Source of the DNA: Dyadobacter sp. NIV53
Lineage (GTDB): Bacteria; Bacteroidota; Bacteroidia; Cytophagales; Spirosomataceae
Assembly: GCF_019711195.1 (NCBI RefSeq)
Contig: NZ_CP081299.1
Coordinates: 2,666,001 to 2,730,000, forward strand
Length of the DNA stretch: 64,000 bases
Direction of reading: 5' to 3'
In this document: piece after piece, positions 28,013 through 37,121 of the stretch
Position numbering within the stretch: the stretch's first letter is position 1
How the letters are laid out: each line of letters starts with the position of its first letter
The notes under the pieces: model-generated
The model's database searches: none
The model's input: only the letters and a program-made list of their open reading frames with translations
Told to the model about the DNA's origin: nothing
Program-made: the position numbers and the translations under genes

Positions 28013-29968
28013 ATGATCGCGATTACGAACCTCAGTTATTTTCTTGGCGACCGTGCATTATACGATAGCGCGTCGCTTCATATCAAGCCTAAACAAAAAA
28101 TCGGCCTTATTGGTCTGAATGGAACCGGAAAATCTACCTTACTCAGGATGATTAACGGTGAATTTCAGCCAGATGGAGGTTCTATATCAAAATCCGGTGA
28201 TTGTACGATCGGATTTTTGAACCAGGATTTACTTTCTTACCAAAGTGATGATTCAATTCTTGCGGTAGCCATGCAGGCTTTCGAACGTCAGAACCATTTA
28301 CAGGTTCAGATTGACAAAATACTGTATGAAATGGAGCATGACTACAAAGATGCGCTGGTTGACAAGCTTGCAAGGGTTCAGGAAGAATTTGAAGCATTGG
28401 ATGGTTACACCATTCAATCCAAGGCTGAAGCTATTTTAGAAGGGCTTGGATTTGTTACAGATGACTTGCAAAGACCGCTCAAATTATTTTCCGGAGGATG
28501 GCGTATGCGGGTTATGCTTGCAAAACTGCTTTTACAAAAACCAGCTTTGCTGATGCTCGATGAACCTACCAACCATTTGGACTTACCGTCTATTCAGTGG
28601 GTTGAAAAGTATGTACAGAATTATGAAGGTGCAGTAATTGTGGTTTCTCACGACAGGCAATTTCTCGACAACACCATTGATGTAACCATTGAAGTTGCAA
28701 ACGGAAAATTGAATTATTACGCGGGAAACTATACTTATTATCTGGAAGAGAAAGAGCAGCGCAATGACATTCAGCGAGGAGCTTACGAAAATCAGCAGGC
28801 TAAAATTCGTCAGACCGAGCGTTTTATTGAACGTTTCAAGGCAAAAGCTACGAAATCCAAACAGGTACAAAGCCGTGTGAAAGCGCTTGACAAACTGGAT
28901 GTGGTAGATCAGGTAATTGACGAAAATGCCAAGGTACATTTCCGGTTCCAGTTTACCACCCAACCGGGCAGGCATGTTTTCCAATTGGAAGACGCATCCA
29001 AAGCTTATGGTGAAAAAGTAATTTTAGATGGCACCAATATCAGTATGGAACGTGGTGATAAAATTGCTTTGATCGGAGCCAACGGACGCGGAAAATCTAC
29101 TGTTCTCCGTGTAGTTGCAGGCGACGAGCCAATTGAAGGAAAAAGAAGGCTTGGACATAATGTTATGTTCACTTTTTATGCCCAGCATCAGCTTGAATCA
29201 TTAAATATCAATCATAACCTGATTGAAGAGCTTAAATATGCCAATCCAAATAAAACAGAAACAGAGCTAAGAACGGTTTTGGGCTGTTTTCTTTTTACAG
29301 GAGATGATGTTTTTAAGAAAATCAAAGTACTTTCCGGTGGTGAAAAATCACGTGTGGCGTTAGCAAAAGTTTTACTTTCTCAGGCTAATTTCCTGTTACT
29401 CGATGAGCCTACCAATCACCTGGACATGCAATCGGTCAATATTTTAATACAGGCTTTGCAGCAATATGAAGGAAGTTATATTGTAGTTTCCCACGATAGG
29501 TATTTTGTTGAAAACATAGCAAACAAAATCTGGTATATTGAAGATCACGAGATCAAACAATATCCTGGCACTTATCAGGAATACGAAGTATGGATTGAGG
29601 AACGTGGATTACAATCGGCAACGAGTGCAAAAGCGGTAGTTAGCAGTGCCCCGCCTCAAAAAAGCAACCCGCAACCTGCTTCAAATGCAAACGCACAAAA
29701 GACCAATAATAGCCGTCACGTCTCTAATGAAGATGCACAAAAGGTAAAAAAAGCTAAAAAGCAGGTAGAAGAACTGGAAGCGACTATTAGCAACCTGGAA
29801 ATCAAAAAGAAAGAAACGGAGACTAAACTGGGTGAACCGGCAGTATACAATGACGCAAAAGCATTGGCTGACCTGAACCGGTTTTATGCAGATATCAAAC
29901 AAAAACTTGAAAAAACGACCGAAGCCTGGGAAAATGCAATGATAGAAATAGAGGAACTTGCCGGGTAA
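28013..29968 (+). CDS. ABC-F family ATPase (Uup/YheS-like)
   Basis: This 651-aa soluble protein has two ABC domains and no membrane segment. The Walker A motifs are GLNGTGKST (about 34-42) and GANGRGKST (about 353-361). Signature and Walker B regions are LFSGGWRMRV...LLMLDEPTNHLD and VLSGGEKSRV...LLLDEPTNHLD. The linker between the domains holds a charged P-site-tRNA interaction-type segment (RQTERFIERFKAKATKSKQV). After about residue 540 comes a low-complexity linker and a C-terminal coiled coil (KKAKKQVEELEATISNLEIK). ABC-F proteins act on ribosomes during stalled translation or antibiotic protection. A specific resistance role is not indicated. Confidence 0.9.
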   Translation: MIAITNLSYFLGDRALYDSASLHIKPKQKIGLIGLNGTGKSTLLRMINGEFQPDGGSISKSGDCTIGFLNQDLLSYQSDDSILAVAMQAFERQNHLQVQIDKILYEMEHDYKDALVDKLARVQEEFEALDGYTIQSKAEAILEGLGFVTDDLQRPLKLFSGGWRMRVMLAKLLLQKPALLMLDEPTNHLDLPSIQWVEKYVQNYEGAVIVVSHDRQFLDNTIDVTIEVANGKLNYYAGNYTYYLEEKEQRNDIQRGAYENQQAKIRQTERFIERFKAKATKSKQVQSRVKALDKLDVVDQVIDENAKVHFRFQFTTQPGRHVFQLEDASKAYGEKVILDGTNISMERGDKIALIGANGRGKSTVLRVVAGDEPIEGKRRLGHNVMFTFYAQHQLESLNINHNLIEELKYANPNKTETELRTVLGCFLFTGDDVFKKIKVLSGGEKSRVALAKVLLSQANFLLLDEPTNHLDMQSVNILIQALQQYEGSYIVVSHDRYFVENIANKIWYIEDHEIKQYPGTYQEYEVWIEERGLQSATSAKAVVSSAPPQKSNPQPASNANAQKTNNSRHVSNEDAQKVKKAKKQVEELEATISNLEIKKKETETKLGEPAVYNDAKALADLNRFYADIKQKLEKTTEAWENAMIEIEELAG

Positions 29969-30103
29969 AACTTTTCTAATTTTAGTAAATTAAAAATATT
30001 CAATTCTCAATATTTAACGCTCAATGTCCATAGCTTTTTGCTTTGAATATTGAGCATTAGGTATTGATTATTCTTTAAAACCAATATTAATTTCAACAGT
30101 ATA

Positions 30104-30688
30104 TCAGATAATCACCAGATCTTCAGTATCGGCATATATATCTGCCAGATTCAATTTAAGATCAATACTGCCGAGCTCAATAGATTCACTGATATCATAA
30201 GCTTCTGAAGCCAAAAACCAGACTCCCTCATCATTTTTTTTGAATACTTCCGCCGCTACTGACAAAGAATCTATTAAAACATACTCTTTTAAGGAAGGAA
30301 TGCTGCGGTAAAAATGGAATTTCTCTCCTCTGTCGTATCCTGATGTACTTTCTGAAAGCACTTCGATAATAATTGCAGGGTTAAGAACTGTATCTTTTTT
30401 ATCATCCCGATATTCATTTTTACCACACACAATCAATAGATCGGGATATGTGTACAGACCATTTGAAGGAATATACATACGTAAATCACTGGAATATGTC
30501 CGGCACGATTTCCCTTTTAAAAAACTTCCAATATCAATAGACATATTTTCAGTAATCCGATTATGGTTATGACTTGCTCCGGCCATTGCAAATATCTCTC
30601 CCCGGTAGTATTCACTTTTATAATCGGCTTCTCTTTCCATTTCGAGGTATTCTTCCTGCGAGTACGTTTTTTGCGGTTGTGCTGTCAT
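30104..30688 (-). CDS. Uma2 family (DUF820) PD-(D/E)XK endonuclease-like protein
   Basis: This 194-aa protein has the Uma2 fold: YSQEEYLEME at the N-terminus, EYYRGEIFAMAGASHNHNRI, and the nuclease core YPDLLIVCGK...NPAIIIEVLSESTSGYDRGE with its D and E-x-L residues. I chose the ATG at 30688 (MTAQPQKTYS). The start at 30709 adds MFNNFKN. These proteins are abundant in cyanobacteria and Bacteroidota, and their biological role is not established. It is divergent to the DUF5103 gene and appears monocistronic. Confidence 0.85.
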   Translation of the reverse strand: MTAQPQKTYSQEEYLEMEREADYKSEYYRGEIFAMAGASHNHNRITENMSIDIGSFLKGKSCRTYSSDLRMYIPSNGLYTYPDLLIVCGKNEYRDDKKDTVLNPAIIIEVLSESTSGYDRGEKFHFYRSIPSLKEYVLIDSLSVAAEVFKKNDEGVWFLASEAYDISESIELGSIDLKLNLADIYADTEDLVII

Positions 30689-30794
30689 ATTCTTAAAGTT
30701 GTTAAACAAAAATAGCTATTTCCCTTAAAAAGCAGATTCAAATTGCTATATATACAATAATATAAAAAGGGATCGTTACTTTCTTAAAATTTCT

Positions 30795-32078
30795 ATGCGT
30801 CTTGTTTTATTATTTTTATTGATTACCGGTTGTTTACAGGCAAAAGCTCAAAGCGCTAATGTTCGTCTGGAAGATTATATTTATAATGACCGAATCACGA
30901 CCGTACTGCTGTATCCGGGTATCGATGATCTTGAAAACCCAAGAAGATTAATCAGTGCACCGATCATTCCAATTCAGAATACATTTCCGCTAATACTCGA
31001 ATTTGATGACCTTTCTGCATCTTTTGTCGGATATCGTGCCAAAATCATACATTGTAACGCAGACTGGAGTAAATCAAGTCTGAACGACATTGAGTTTACT
31101 TATCAGTATAATGAATATCCGGTTGTTACATACGAGCAATCGTTTAGTACCAAAGTCCCCTATTTTCATTATAAGCTGGAAATACCGAAACTTAAACTTT
31201 CAGGAAATTATGTTGTATATGTATACTCCGAAAACGACCGTAAACTAGTATTGTCGCGCAGGTTTATGATTTATGAACCGGGTGTAACGATTGATGCCGA
31301 AGCACGATTTTCACAAGGAATACAACAGCAGTTCTCAGATCAGCAGATTGATTTTAAAGTTGATTACAAAGGTTTTCAGTTAAATGCACCGCAAACAGAC
31401 CTTAAAGTTGTAATCCGTAAAAATATGCGTTGGGACCAAATCAAAACAGGATTTAAACCCACCAATGTAAGACCATTCGACAAAACACTGGAATACACTT
31501 TTTTTAATCTTGAAAATACTTTTCCCGGTGGAAACGAATTCAGGTATTTCGACAGTCGTACGTTGTCAGGAAGAGGTTATGGAATTGAGTCTATGGAACG
31601 GACATCGGAATTTACCAAGCTTTTTTTATTTCCGGATAAGCCACGTTCCGAAGGCGTTTACATACAGGTTGACGACCTGAATGGGCAGTATATTGTGGAT
31701 CAGACGGAATCCGGACGTGGAAGTGTGGAAGCAGATTACTCACCGGCTGTTTTTACTTTACGTACTCCGGAAGACCCTGACGCCACATATTATGTAAATG
31801 GCGCCTTTAATTTATGGCAGTTGAATGATCGTAATAAAATGGCCTTTAATCCGGATATCAATGCTTATCAGGCAGAAATATTTTTAAAACAAGGTGTGAT
31901 TAATTACGATTATACTGTTGTGAAAGGGCAGGACAAAAAACCGGATGAAGGCTACGTAGAAGGGAACTATGTAGCAACTGAAAACGATTATGATATTTTA
32001 GTTTATTACAGGCCTCAGGCAGGCAGATCTGACCTGTTGGTTGGATATAGAACTGTTGAATGGAATAGAAGAAGATAG
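30795..32078 (+). CDS. DUF5103 domain exported protein
   Basis: This 427-aa protein has a short cleavable signal (MRLVLLFLLITGCLQAKAQS) that could alternatively be read as a lipobox at Cys13. It has the DUF5103 pattern: RISAPIIPIQNTFPLILEFD is the part I recognise, followed by FVGYRAKIIHCNADW and, near the C-terminus, an immunoglobulin/CBM48-like stretch ATYYVNGAFNLWQLNDRNKM. It is well conserved across Bacteroidota as a single gene of unknown function, presumably periplasmic or at the outer membrane. A 128-aa gene follows after 36 bp on the same strand. Confidence 0.83.
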   Translation: MRLVLLFLLITGCLQAKAQSANVRLEDYIYNDRITTVLLYPGIDDLENPRRLISAPIIPIQNTFPLILEFDDLSASFVGYRAKIIHCNADWSKSSLNDIEFTYQYNEYPVVTYEQSFSTKVPYFHYKLEIPKLKLSGNYVVYVYSENDRKLVLSRRFMIYEPGVTIDAEARFSQGIQQQFSDQQIDFKVDYKGFQLNAPQTDLKVVIRKNMRWDQIKTGFKPTNVRPFDKTLEYTFFNLENTFPGGNEFRYFDSRTLSGRGYGIESMERTSEFTKLFLFPDKPRSEGVYIQVDDLNGQYIVDQTESGRGSVEADYSPAVFTLRTPEDPDATYYVNGAFNLWQLNDRNKMAFNPDINAYQAEIFLKQGVINYDYTVVKGQDKKPDEGYVEGNYVATENDYDILVYYRPQAGRSDLLVGYRTVEWNRRR

Positions 32079-32114
32079 AATTACGCTGCTTTTCAGCAAC
32101 ACTCAAATCAGCAC

Positions 32115-32501
32115 ATGGCTATGCTCACCAGTTATATAACTCCGAATTTATACCTGACCCGTGATGAATCGTCCATCATTGACCTGCTGGTTGATCATAA
32201 GGAAATGCCTACGGATTTTGAGAACAGTCATGTATTATCCTTTTACCACGAACGGAATTTTCATCTGGCTTTATACTTTCCAAACCAGGAAGACAGAGGA
32301 TTTCACATGTATGTGGTGCAGGATTTTTCCATGCATGTGGATGAACTCATTATTTTAAGAGAAATTTTCGCCAGTCTCATCAGTCAGGGTTATGGCTTTC
32401 CTATACTAAAAAAAGCGCATGACCAGACAGATAACATGGTACATATGGCTAAAACGTTTCGGGTGATGATGAATCCGGGTGAGCAGGATTTCGAACAATA
32501 G
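32115..32501 (+). CDS. conserved hypothetical protein (128 aa)
   Basis: I do not recognise a named domain. The protein is soluble and acidic, with no signal peptide or membrane helix, and reads as an alpha/beta domain (DFENSHVLSFYHERNFHLAL, YVVQDFSMHVDELIILREIF). It starts 36 bp after the DUF5103 gene and ends just before a strong terminator, so the two probably form one unit. The frame, length and continuity with the operon make it a real gene. Confidence 0.65.
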   Translation: MAMLTSYITPNLYLTRDESSIIDLLVDHKEMPTDFENSHVLSFYHERNFHLALYFPNQEDRGFHMYVVQDFSMHVDELIILREIFASLISQGYGFPILKKAHDQTDNMVHMAKTFRVMMNPGEQDFEQ

Positions 32502-32525
32502 AGATTTATAACATACTCATAAGCA

Positions 32526-32560
32526 AGAAAAGCGGAGCTGTATAAGAGCTCCGCTTTTCT
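32526..32560. terminator. strong bidirectional terminator
   Basis: AGAAAAGCGGAGCT pairs perfectly over 14 bp with AGCTCCGCTTTTCT around a 7-base loop. A and T tracts on opposite sides suit both directions. It separates the convergent 128-aa gene and ychF. Confidence 0.9.
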
Positions 32561-32579
32561 ATTATCAGTATTTACAAGC

Positions 32580-33679
32580 CTACACATTAAATCTAAAATG
32601 CATAATATCACCGTCTTCCACTACATATTCTTTCCCTTCAACAGCCATTTTACCCACTTCTTTCACTGCAGCTTCTGTTTTATATTTTTCGTAATCAGCT
32701 ACTTTAATCACTTCTGCGCGGATAAATCCTTTTTCGAAATCACTGTGAATTACTCCTGCTGCTTGTGGTGCTTTCCAGCCTTTCACGATCGTCCAGGCTC
32801 TTACTTCCTTTACACCAGCTGTGAAATAAGTGATCAGGTTCAGCAATGCGTATGATGCTTTGATGAGTTTACTTAAACCCGATTCTTTCAGGCCATACTC
32901 ACCTAAAAACATTTCATGCTCCTCAGGATCTTCTATTTCGGATATCTGAGATTCAATCGCGGCACAAAGAATAATTACTTCTGCACCTTCATGTTTTACA
33001 GCTTCACGTAACTTCTCAGAATATTCGTTGCCGCTAAGCATTGAATCCTCATCTACATTGGCCACATACAAAACAGGTTTTGCCGTTAGTAACTGCAGGT
33101 CTCCGATTACCGATTCTTTTGTTTCTTCGTCGATCTGCACACTGCGTGCATTTTTACCTTCTTCCAGTGTTTGTTTATATAATTTCAGCCATTCCAGCTC
33201 CGATTTTGCCTTGGCATCGCCGGCTCTCGCACCTTTTTCTGTTTTCTGTATTTTTTCTCGACCGATTCCAAATCTTTCAATTGCAGCTCGATATCGATAA
33301 TTTCCTTATCAAAAACAGGATCAACACGGCCTTCTACGTGAACTACATTTTCATCCTGAAAACAGCGGACAACATGGACAATAGCATCCACTTCCCGGAT
33401 ATTTGCCAAAAATTTATTACCCAATCCGGCTCCCTGGCTTGCACCTTTTACCAGACCTGCAATATCAACAAATTCAATTATCGTTGGTATAGTCTTTTGA
33501 GGCTTTACCAATCCAATCAGTATATCAATTCTTTCGTCAGGTACAGTTACTACACCGACGTTGGGTTCAATAGTGCAAAAAGGATAATTGGCGGCTTCGG
33601 CTTTACCGGTAGAAATAGCATTAAAAAGAGTGGATTTACCTACATTTGGTAATCCTACAATCCCACATTGAAGACTCAT
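32580..33679 (-). pseudogene. ychF: redox-regulated ATPase YchF, interrupted by a -1 frameshift
   Basis: The frame from 33679 (MSLQCGIVGLPNVGKSTLFN) carries the G1 motif and switch regions (FVDIAGLVKGASQGAGLG) and runs out of frame into a stop at 33185. The second frame (to 32580) carries the NVDE-type G4 region (LYVANVDED) and the TGS domain ending GDIMHFRFNV. Adding one A to the T run at 33251-33256 (A on the coding strand) joins them as VEKKIQKTEKGARAGDAKAK. The restored protein is about 366 aa, the normal length. An upstream in-frame start at 33706 adds nine residues. YchF is nearly universal and highly conserved, so a genuine disruption would be surprising. Sequencing error is the favoured reading. 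Confidence 0.9.
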
Positions 33680-33841
33680 ATATAAAGGTATGCAGTTAAA
33701 AGCCAACGGCGATTTGTATCATTTTAGAAACGCACCAGCCATCAGCCAAATAATAATTTTGCACAAAATTACTATTTAGGCAATACAAAAACCAAAAGCC
33801 CTCGTAATTGATTGCGAAGGTTTAGGCTGAAAAGTAAAATT

Positions 33842-34165
33842 TTATTCCCATTTCAGGTCTGACGATTCTCCTACAACGTCCACTTCGTCAGTTTTGGTTT
33901 CGAACTGAGTGAAGTCAACTTCCGGCATCAGCTCGGTTTTTACGTGATCGACTGTTTCTTTTAAAGCATCAACGAACTTATCGAAATCTTCCTTGTACAA
34001 AAACATTTTGTGCTTTTCGTACGTAAAACCATCTCCCTGAGGATGACGACGGCTTTCTGTAATGGTAAGATAATAGTCGTTGGATCGCGTGGAGCGAACA
34101 TCGAAGAAGTAAGTCCGTTTTCCTGCCCTAACCCTTTTGGAGTAGATTTGCTCTCTGTCTTCCAC
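33842..34165 (-). CDS. DUF3276 / bacterial PUR-alpha-like nucleic-acid-binding protein
   Basis: This 107-aa protein starting at GTG 34165 begins EDREQIYSKRVRAGKRTYFF, exactly the N-terminus typical of Bacteroidota and Borrelia PUR-alpha proteins. A TTG at 34192 would add nine residues foreign to the family. The PUR repeat is a beta-beta-beta-beta-alpha unit (YYLTITESRR, then YEKHKMFLYKEDFDKFVDAL) that dimerises and binds single-stranded DNA or RNA. The acidic tail (FETKTDEVDVVG) is common. It is divergent to rlpA, with a perfect inverted repeat between them. Confidence 0.85.
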   Translation of the reverse strand: MEDREQIYSKRVRAGKRTYFFDVRSTRSNDYYLTITESRRHPQGDGFTYEKHKMFLYKEDFDKFVDALKETVDHVKTELMPEVDFTQFETKTDEVDVVGESSDLKWE

Positions 34166-34294
34166 TATGTTTGATTTTAAATAGGTTTTCAAACGCTAAA
34201 ATAGAAAGTTTATTGCTGTGAACAAAAAAACATAAATATTTACCCAATTTCCATTTTCAAAATAAATATAATTTTTATCAGAAACATTGTACTT

Positions 34295-34338
34295 AAAAGT
34301 AACAGAATAATAGTTTCTCCGATTATTCTGTTACTTTT
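34295..34338. repeat. perfect 17-bp inverted repeat in a divergent intergenic region
   Basis: AAAAGTAACAGAATAAT (34295-34311) and ATTATTCTGTTACTTTT (34322-34338) are exact complements around a 10-base loop. It looks like a terminator hairpin, but the flanking genes point away from it. It may be an operator, an attenuator-like leader or the terminator of an unannotated small RNA. Confidence 0.85.
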
Positions 34339-34434
34339 GAAGAATCCGTGATTCTAATTCTCAAAAAGATCACATATTCAGATAGGAAATAAGGTTGTTG
34401 CAATCTTATTTATGTTTCATCCTAAACCTCAGAT

Positions 34435-34887
34435 ATGACTTATCATCGGATTCTGATTCTAATTCTTTTTGCATTTGCCTGGCAGCCGGATTTATTTGCC
34501 CAGGTATCGTTAGGCAAAACTGAAACAGGGCGTGCTTCTTATTATTCAACCCGTTTTCACGGACAGAAAACTTCCTTCGGAGAAGTGCACAAAAGCACTG
34601 AATTGTCGGCTGCCCACCGCAGTTATCCGCATAATACCATGCTGGAAATCACGAATCTGAACAACAATGAAAAAGTAATTGTACGTGTAAATGACCGAGG
34701 GCCTTATTCCAAAAACCGGTTGATCGATATCAGCAAAGAAGCTGCAAGGTTATTGGGAATCCTGGCAAAAGGTGTTGCAAATGTGTCAGTAAGGGTAGTT
34801 GGAATGGAAGGAATGGTTTTATTACAAAAAGACGAAGATATTGATCCGAATTCGGGAAAAATTGTTTCCTTGCGTACGAAACAATAA
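34435..34887 (+). CDS. rlpA: RlpA-like septal ring lytic transglycosylase / double-psi beta-barrel protein
   Basis: This 150-aa exported protein has a signal peptide (about residues 1-23, ending DLFAQ) and a DPBB domain. The segment TGRASYYSTRFHGQKTSFGE begins the domain, and VRVNDRGPYSKNRLIDIS carries the conserved catalytic-type Asp. RlpA proteins cleave naked glycan strands of peptidoglycan, or bind them. The SPOR domain found in many RlpA proteins is absent, so this is a short form. It is followed after 20 bp by the DUF58 gene, and both face the same way. Confidence 0.85.
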   Translation: MTYHRILILILFAFAWQPDLFAQVSLGKTETGRASYYSTRFHGQKTSFGEVHKSTELSAAHRSYPHNTMLEITNLNNNEKVIVRVNDRGPYSKNRLIDISKEAARLLGILAKGVANVSVRVVGMEGMVLLQKDEDIDPNSGKIVSLRTKQ

Positions 34888-34907
34888 TCCTTAATTTTCA
34901 TCACGTT

Positions 34908-35822
34908 ATGAGCATCCGGAAACTTGATTTAACGAAAGTAAGAGAGTTCGGAAATCTGGAATTTCTTGCCAAACAACTGGTAGAAGGATTTATTACCGGG
35001 CTGCACAAATCTCCCTTTCATGGTTTTTCTGTTGAATTCGCCGAACACCAGTTATATAACACGGGGGAATCTACAAGGTATATTGACTGGAAAGTATTTG
35101 CAAAATCCGACCGGCTATATGTCAAACGTTATGAAGAAGAAACCAACCTTCGTTGCCATATATTAATCGACACATCTTCGTCGATGTATTATCCCGAAGA
35201 GAATTATGGTAAAATAACTTTTAGCGTAATGGCAGCCGCAAGCATTACGTATTTACTTCAGCGTCAGAAAGACGCGGTGAGTTTGTGTACATTTTCTGAA
35301 AAAATAGAAATGCAGACGGCAGTAAAATCCACGCCATCGCACGTACATAAGATCATGACAGAGCTGGAAAACCTGTTGCAAACCAGCAGGCCATTACTTA
35401 AAACTTCTGTGTCGGACGTACTACATCAGATTGCTGAGAAGATCCATAAGCGTTCGCTCGTTGTAATCTTCAGCGATATGTTTGATAATCTGGAAGAAGC
35501 TGAACATATTTTTTCCAGCCTTCAGCATTTAAGGCATAATATGCACGAGGTGCTTTTATTTCATGTAACCGATAAAAGAACCGAAGAAACTTTTGCTTTT
35601 GAAAATCGTCCATATGAATTTATTGATTTAGAAACAGGTGAAAAAGTAAAAGTACAGCCCGATCAGGTCAGGGAATCGTACCAAAAGTTTGTTGGTGACT
35701 TTTACCGGAAATTAAAACTAAAATGCGGCCAGTACAAAATTGATTTTATTGAAGCAGACATTGCGCAAGGTTTCGATCCTGTTTTGATGGCGTATTTAGT
35801 AAAACACTCGAAAATGAGATAA
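34908..35822 (+). CDS. DUF58 domain protein with vWA-like fold
   Basis: This 304-aa cytoplasmic protein has the DUF58 signature (LHKSPFHGFSVEFAEHQLY, then YIDWKVFAKSDRLYVKRYEE) followed by a von Willebrand A-like domain with the metal-site motif DTSSSM at about residues 87-92. DUF58 proteins are usually partners of MoxR-type AAA ATPases in chaperone-like complexes. No MoxR gene is adjacent here. It follows rlpA by 20 bp and precedes a lipoprotein gene by 48 bp, which suggests an envelope-related transcription unit. The function is otherwise unknown. Confidence 0.85.
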   Translation: MSIRKLDLTKVREFGNLEFLAKQLVEGFITGLHKSPFHGFSVEFAEHQLYNTGESTRYIDWKVFAKSDRLYVKRYEEETNLRCHILIDTSSSMYYPEENYGKITFSVMAAASITYLLQRQKDAVSLCTFSEKIEMQTAVKSTPSHVHKIMTELENLLQTSRPLLKTSVSDVLHQIAEKIHKRSLVVIFSDMFDNLEEAEHIFSSLQHLRHNMHEVLLFHVTDKRTEETFAFENRPYEFIDLETGEKVKVQPDQVRESYQKFVGDFYRKLKLKCGQYKIDFIEADIAQGFDPVLMAYLVKHSKMR

Positions 35823-35870
35823 TTATTTAAGAAATTTGGCTGAAACTTCATCCATTTTTCGGCCGTTATT

Positions 35871-37018
35871 ATGAAAAAATTCTTCCCTGTTCTCATTTTA
35901 ATCCCCCTATTATTTTGTCTGTTGTATGGATGCAAATCTGCTAAAAAATCTTTAAAACGGGGAGATTTCGACGATTCTGTACTACGTGCAGTTGAAAAGC
36001 TAAAAGACAATCCTGATCATACCTCTTCCATTGAAATTCTAAAACAAGCTTACCCGGCTGCATTAGAGCAGCATTTGCAGGAACTTAAACAGATTCAGTT
36101 ATCAGCAGATCTTTTCAAGTCCGAACCGGAGTTAATTTCCTACGAAAATCTTAATAAACTGTACAAAGCCATAAGCCAGTGTAATGTTTGCGCAAAAGCG
36201 GTAGATGCCCGAAACTTCGAAAATGAGGAATACACGGCTCGTAACAACGCAGTAAATATTCGTTACAAAGAAGGTGAAAGATCCCTTTCTAATGGTGACC
36301 GGGAAAGTGCGCGAAAAGCCTACGAACATTTTGAAAAAGTAAATCTGCTTATTCCGGATTTTAAGGAAGTTCGAAAAAAAATGGATCTGGCTTATGAAAT
36401 TGCGTCGTTTAAAGTCGTCGTAGAACAGGTTTTGGTTACTTCAAAAACATATAAGCTGAGTAACGAGTATTTTCAGGATAAGATAGATGAGTTTTTAAAA
36501 ACCAATAAACGCCTTAACAAATTTGTAAGGTTTTACAATCCGAATGAAGCTGCTGAAATTAAATTGCAACCGGATCATGTTGTAACTCTCCAGTTCGATG
36601 ATTTTGTAGTTGGACAAACTTTAATTGAGAAAAATACAGAAACTGTTGTCAGTAAGGACAGTGTGAAAATTGGAGAAAAAATGATTGGCAGAAAAAAGTT
36701 ATCATTTATGATAAAGTAAAAGCCAGCTTCACTAAAAACAGGAAAACAGTCCATTCTGCCGGATTACTTGATATGCAGATCAGGGATTTTAAAACAAAAA
36801 GAATTGTAAACCAGGAAAAATTTAATGGTGAATACAACTGGATGTGTGAATGGGCAAATTTTAATGGAGACGAACGTGCACTCACTTCTGCCCAGTTGCG
36901 AATGACCAAAAGCCAGGAAGTTTTACCGCCGGCACCGCAGCAGCTTTTCATTGAATTCAGTAAACCAATTTATGACCGGCTCACCAATAAATTAAGAGAA
37001 TTTTACGCAAAATATTAG
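35871..37018 (+). pseudogene. uncharacterised lipoprotein with TPR-like region, interrupted by a -1 frameshift
   Basis: The first frame encodes a lipoprotein signal with lipobox LLYGC (Cys21) and a helical region (KSLKRGDFDDSVLRAVEKL, REVRKKMDLAYEIASF-like) resembling TPR repeats. It ends at 36719. The remainder (QIRDFKTKRIVNQEKFNGE to the stop at 37018) is in the next frame. Adding one A to the run at 36676-36681 or at 36692-36697 restores continuity through KKVIIYDKVKASFTKN and gives about 382 aa. The product would be anchored in a membrane. I do not recognise a named family beyond the TPR-like part. Confidence 0.75.
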
Positions 37019-37042
37019 AAAGCCGGTTAACAATCGGCTTTC
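37018..37042. terminator. hairpin after the lipoprotein gene
   Basis: GAAAGCCG (37018-37025) pairs with CGGCTTTC (37035-37042) across a 9-base loop and overlaps the stop codon. There is no T tract, so its efficiency as a terminator is doubtful. It separates convergent genes. Confidence 0.45.
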
Positions 37043-37121
37043 GGCAAAATTAAACTTTCCAAGACTAGGTTTCACCGACTGTAACATGGAGACGCTTTGG
37101 CTTGAAAAGTCTTTGCGGCTC

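Noticed and set aside
28583..28984. 133-codon open frame antisense to the ABC-F gene
   Set aside because: It is a shadow of a strongly conserved coding sequence, with no recognisable domain or regulatory signal of its own.
33041..33652. 203-codon open frame on the plus strand opposite ychF
   Set aside because: It is antisense to a highly conserved gene, has an unnatural composition, and disappears as a candidate once the ychF frame is restored.
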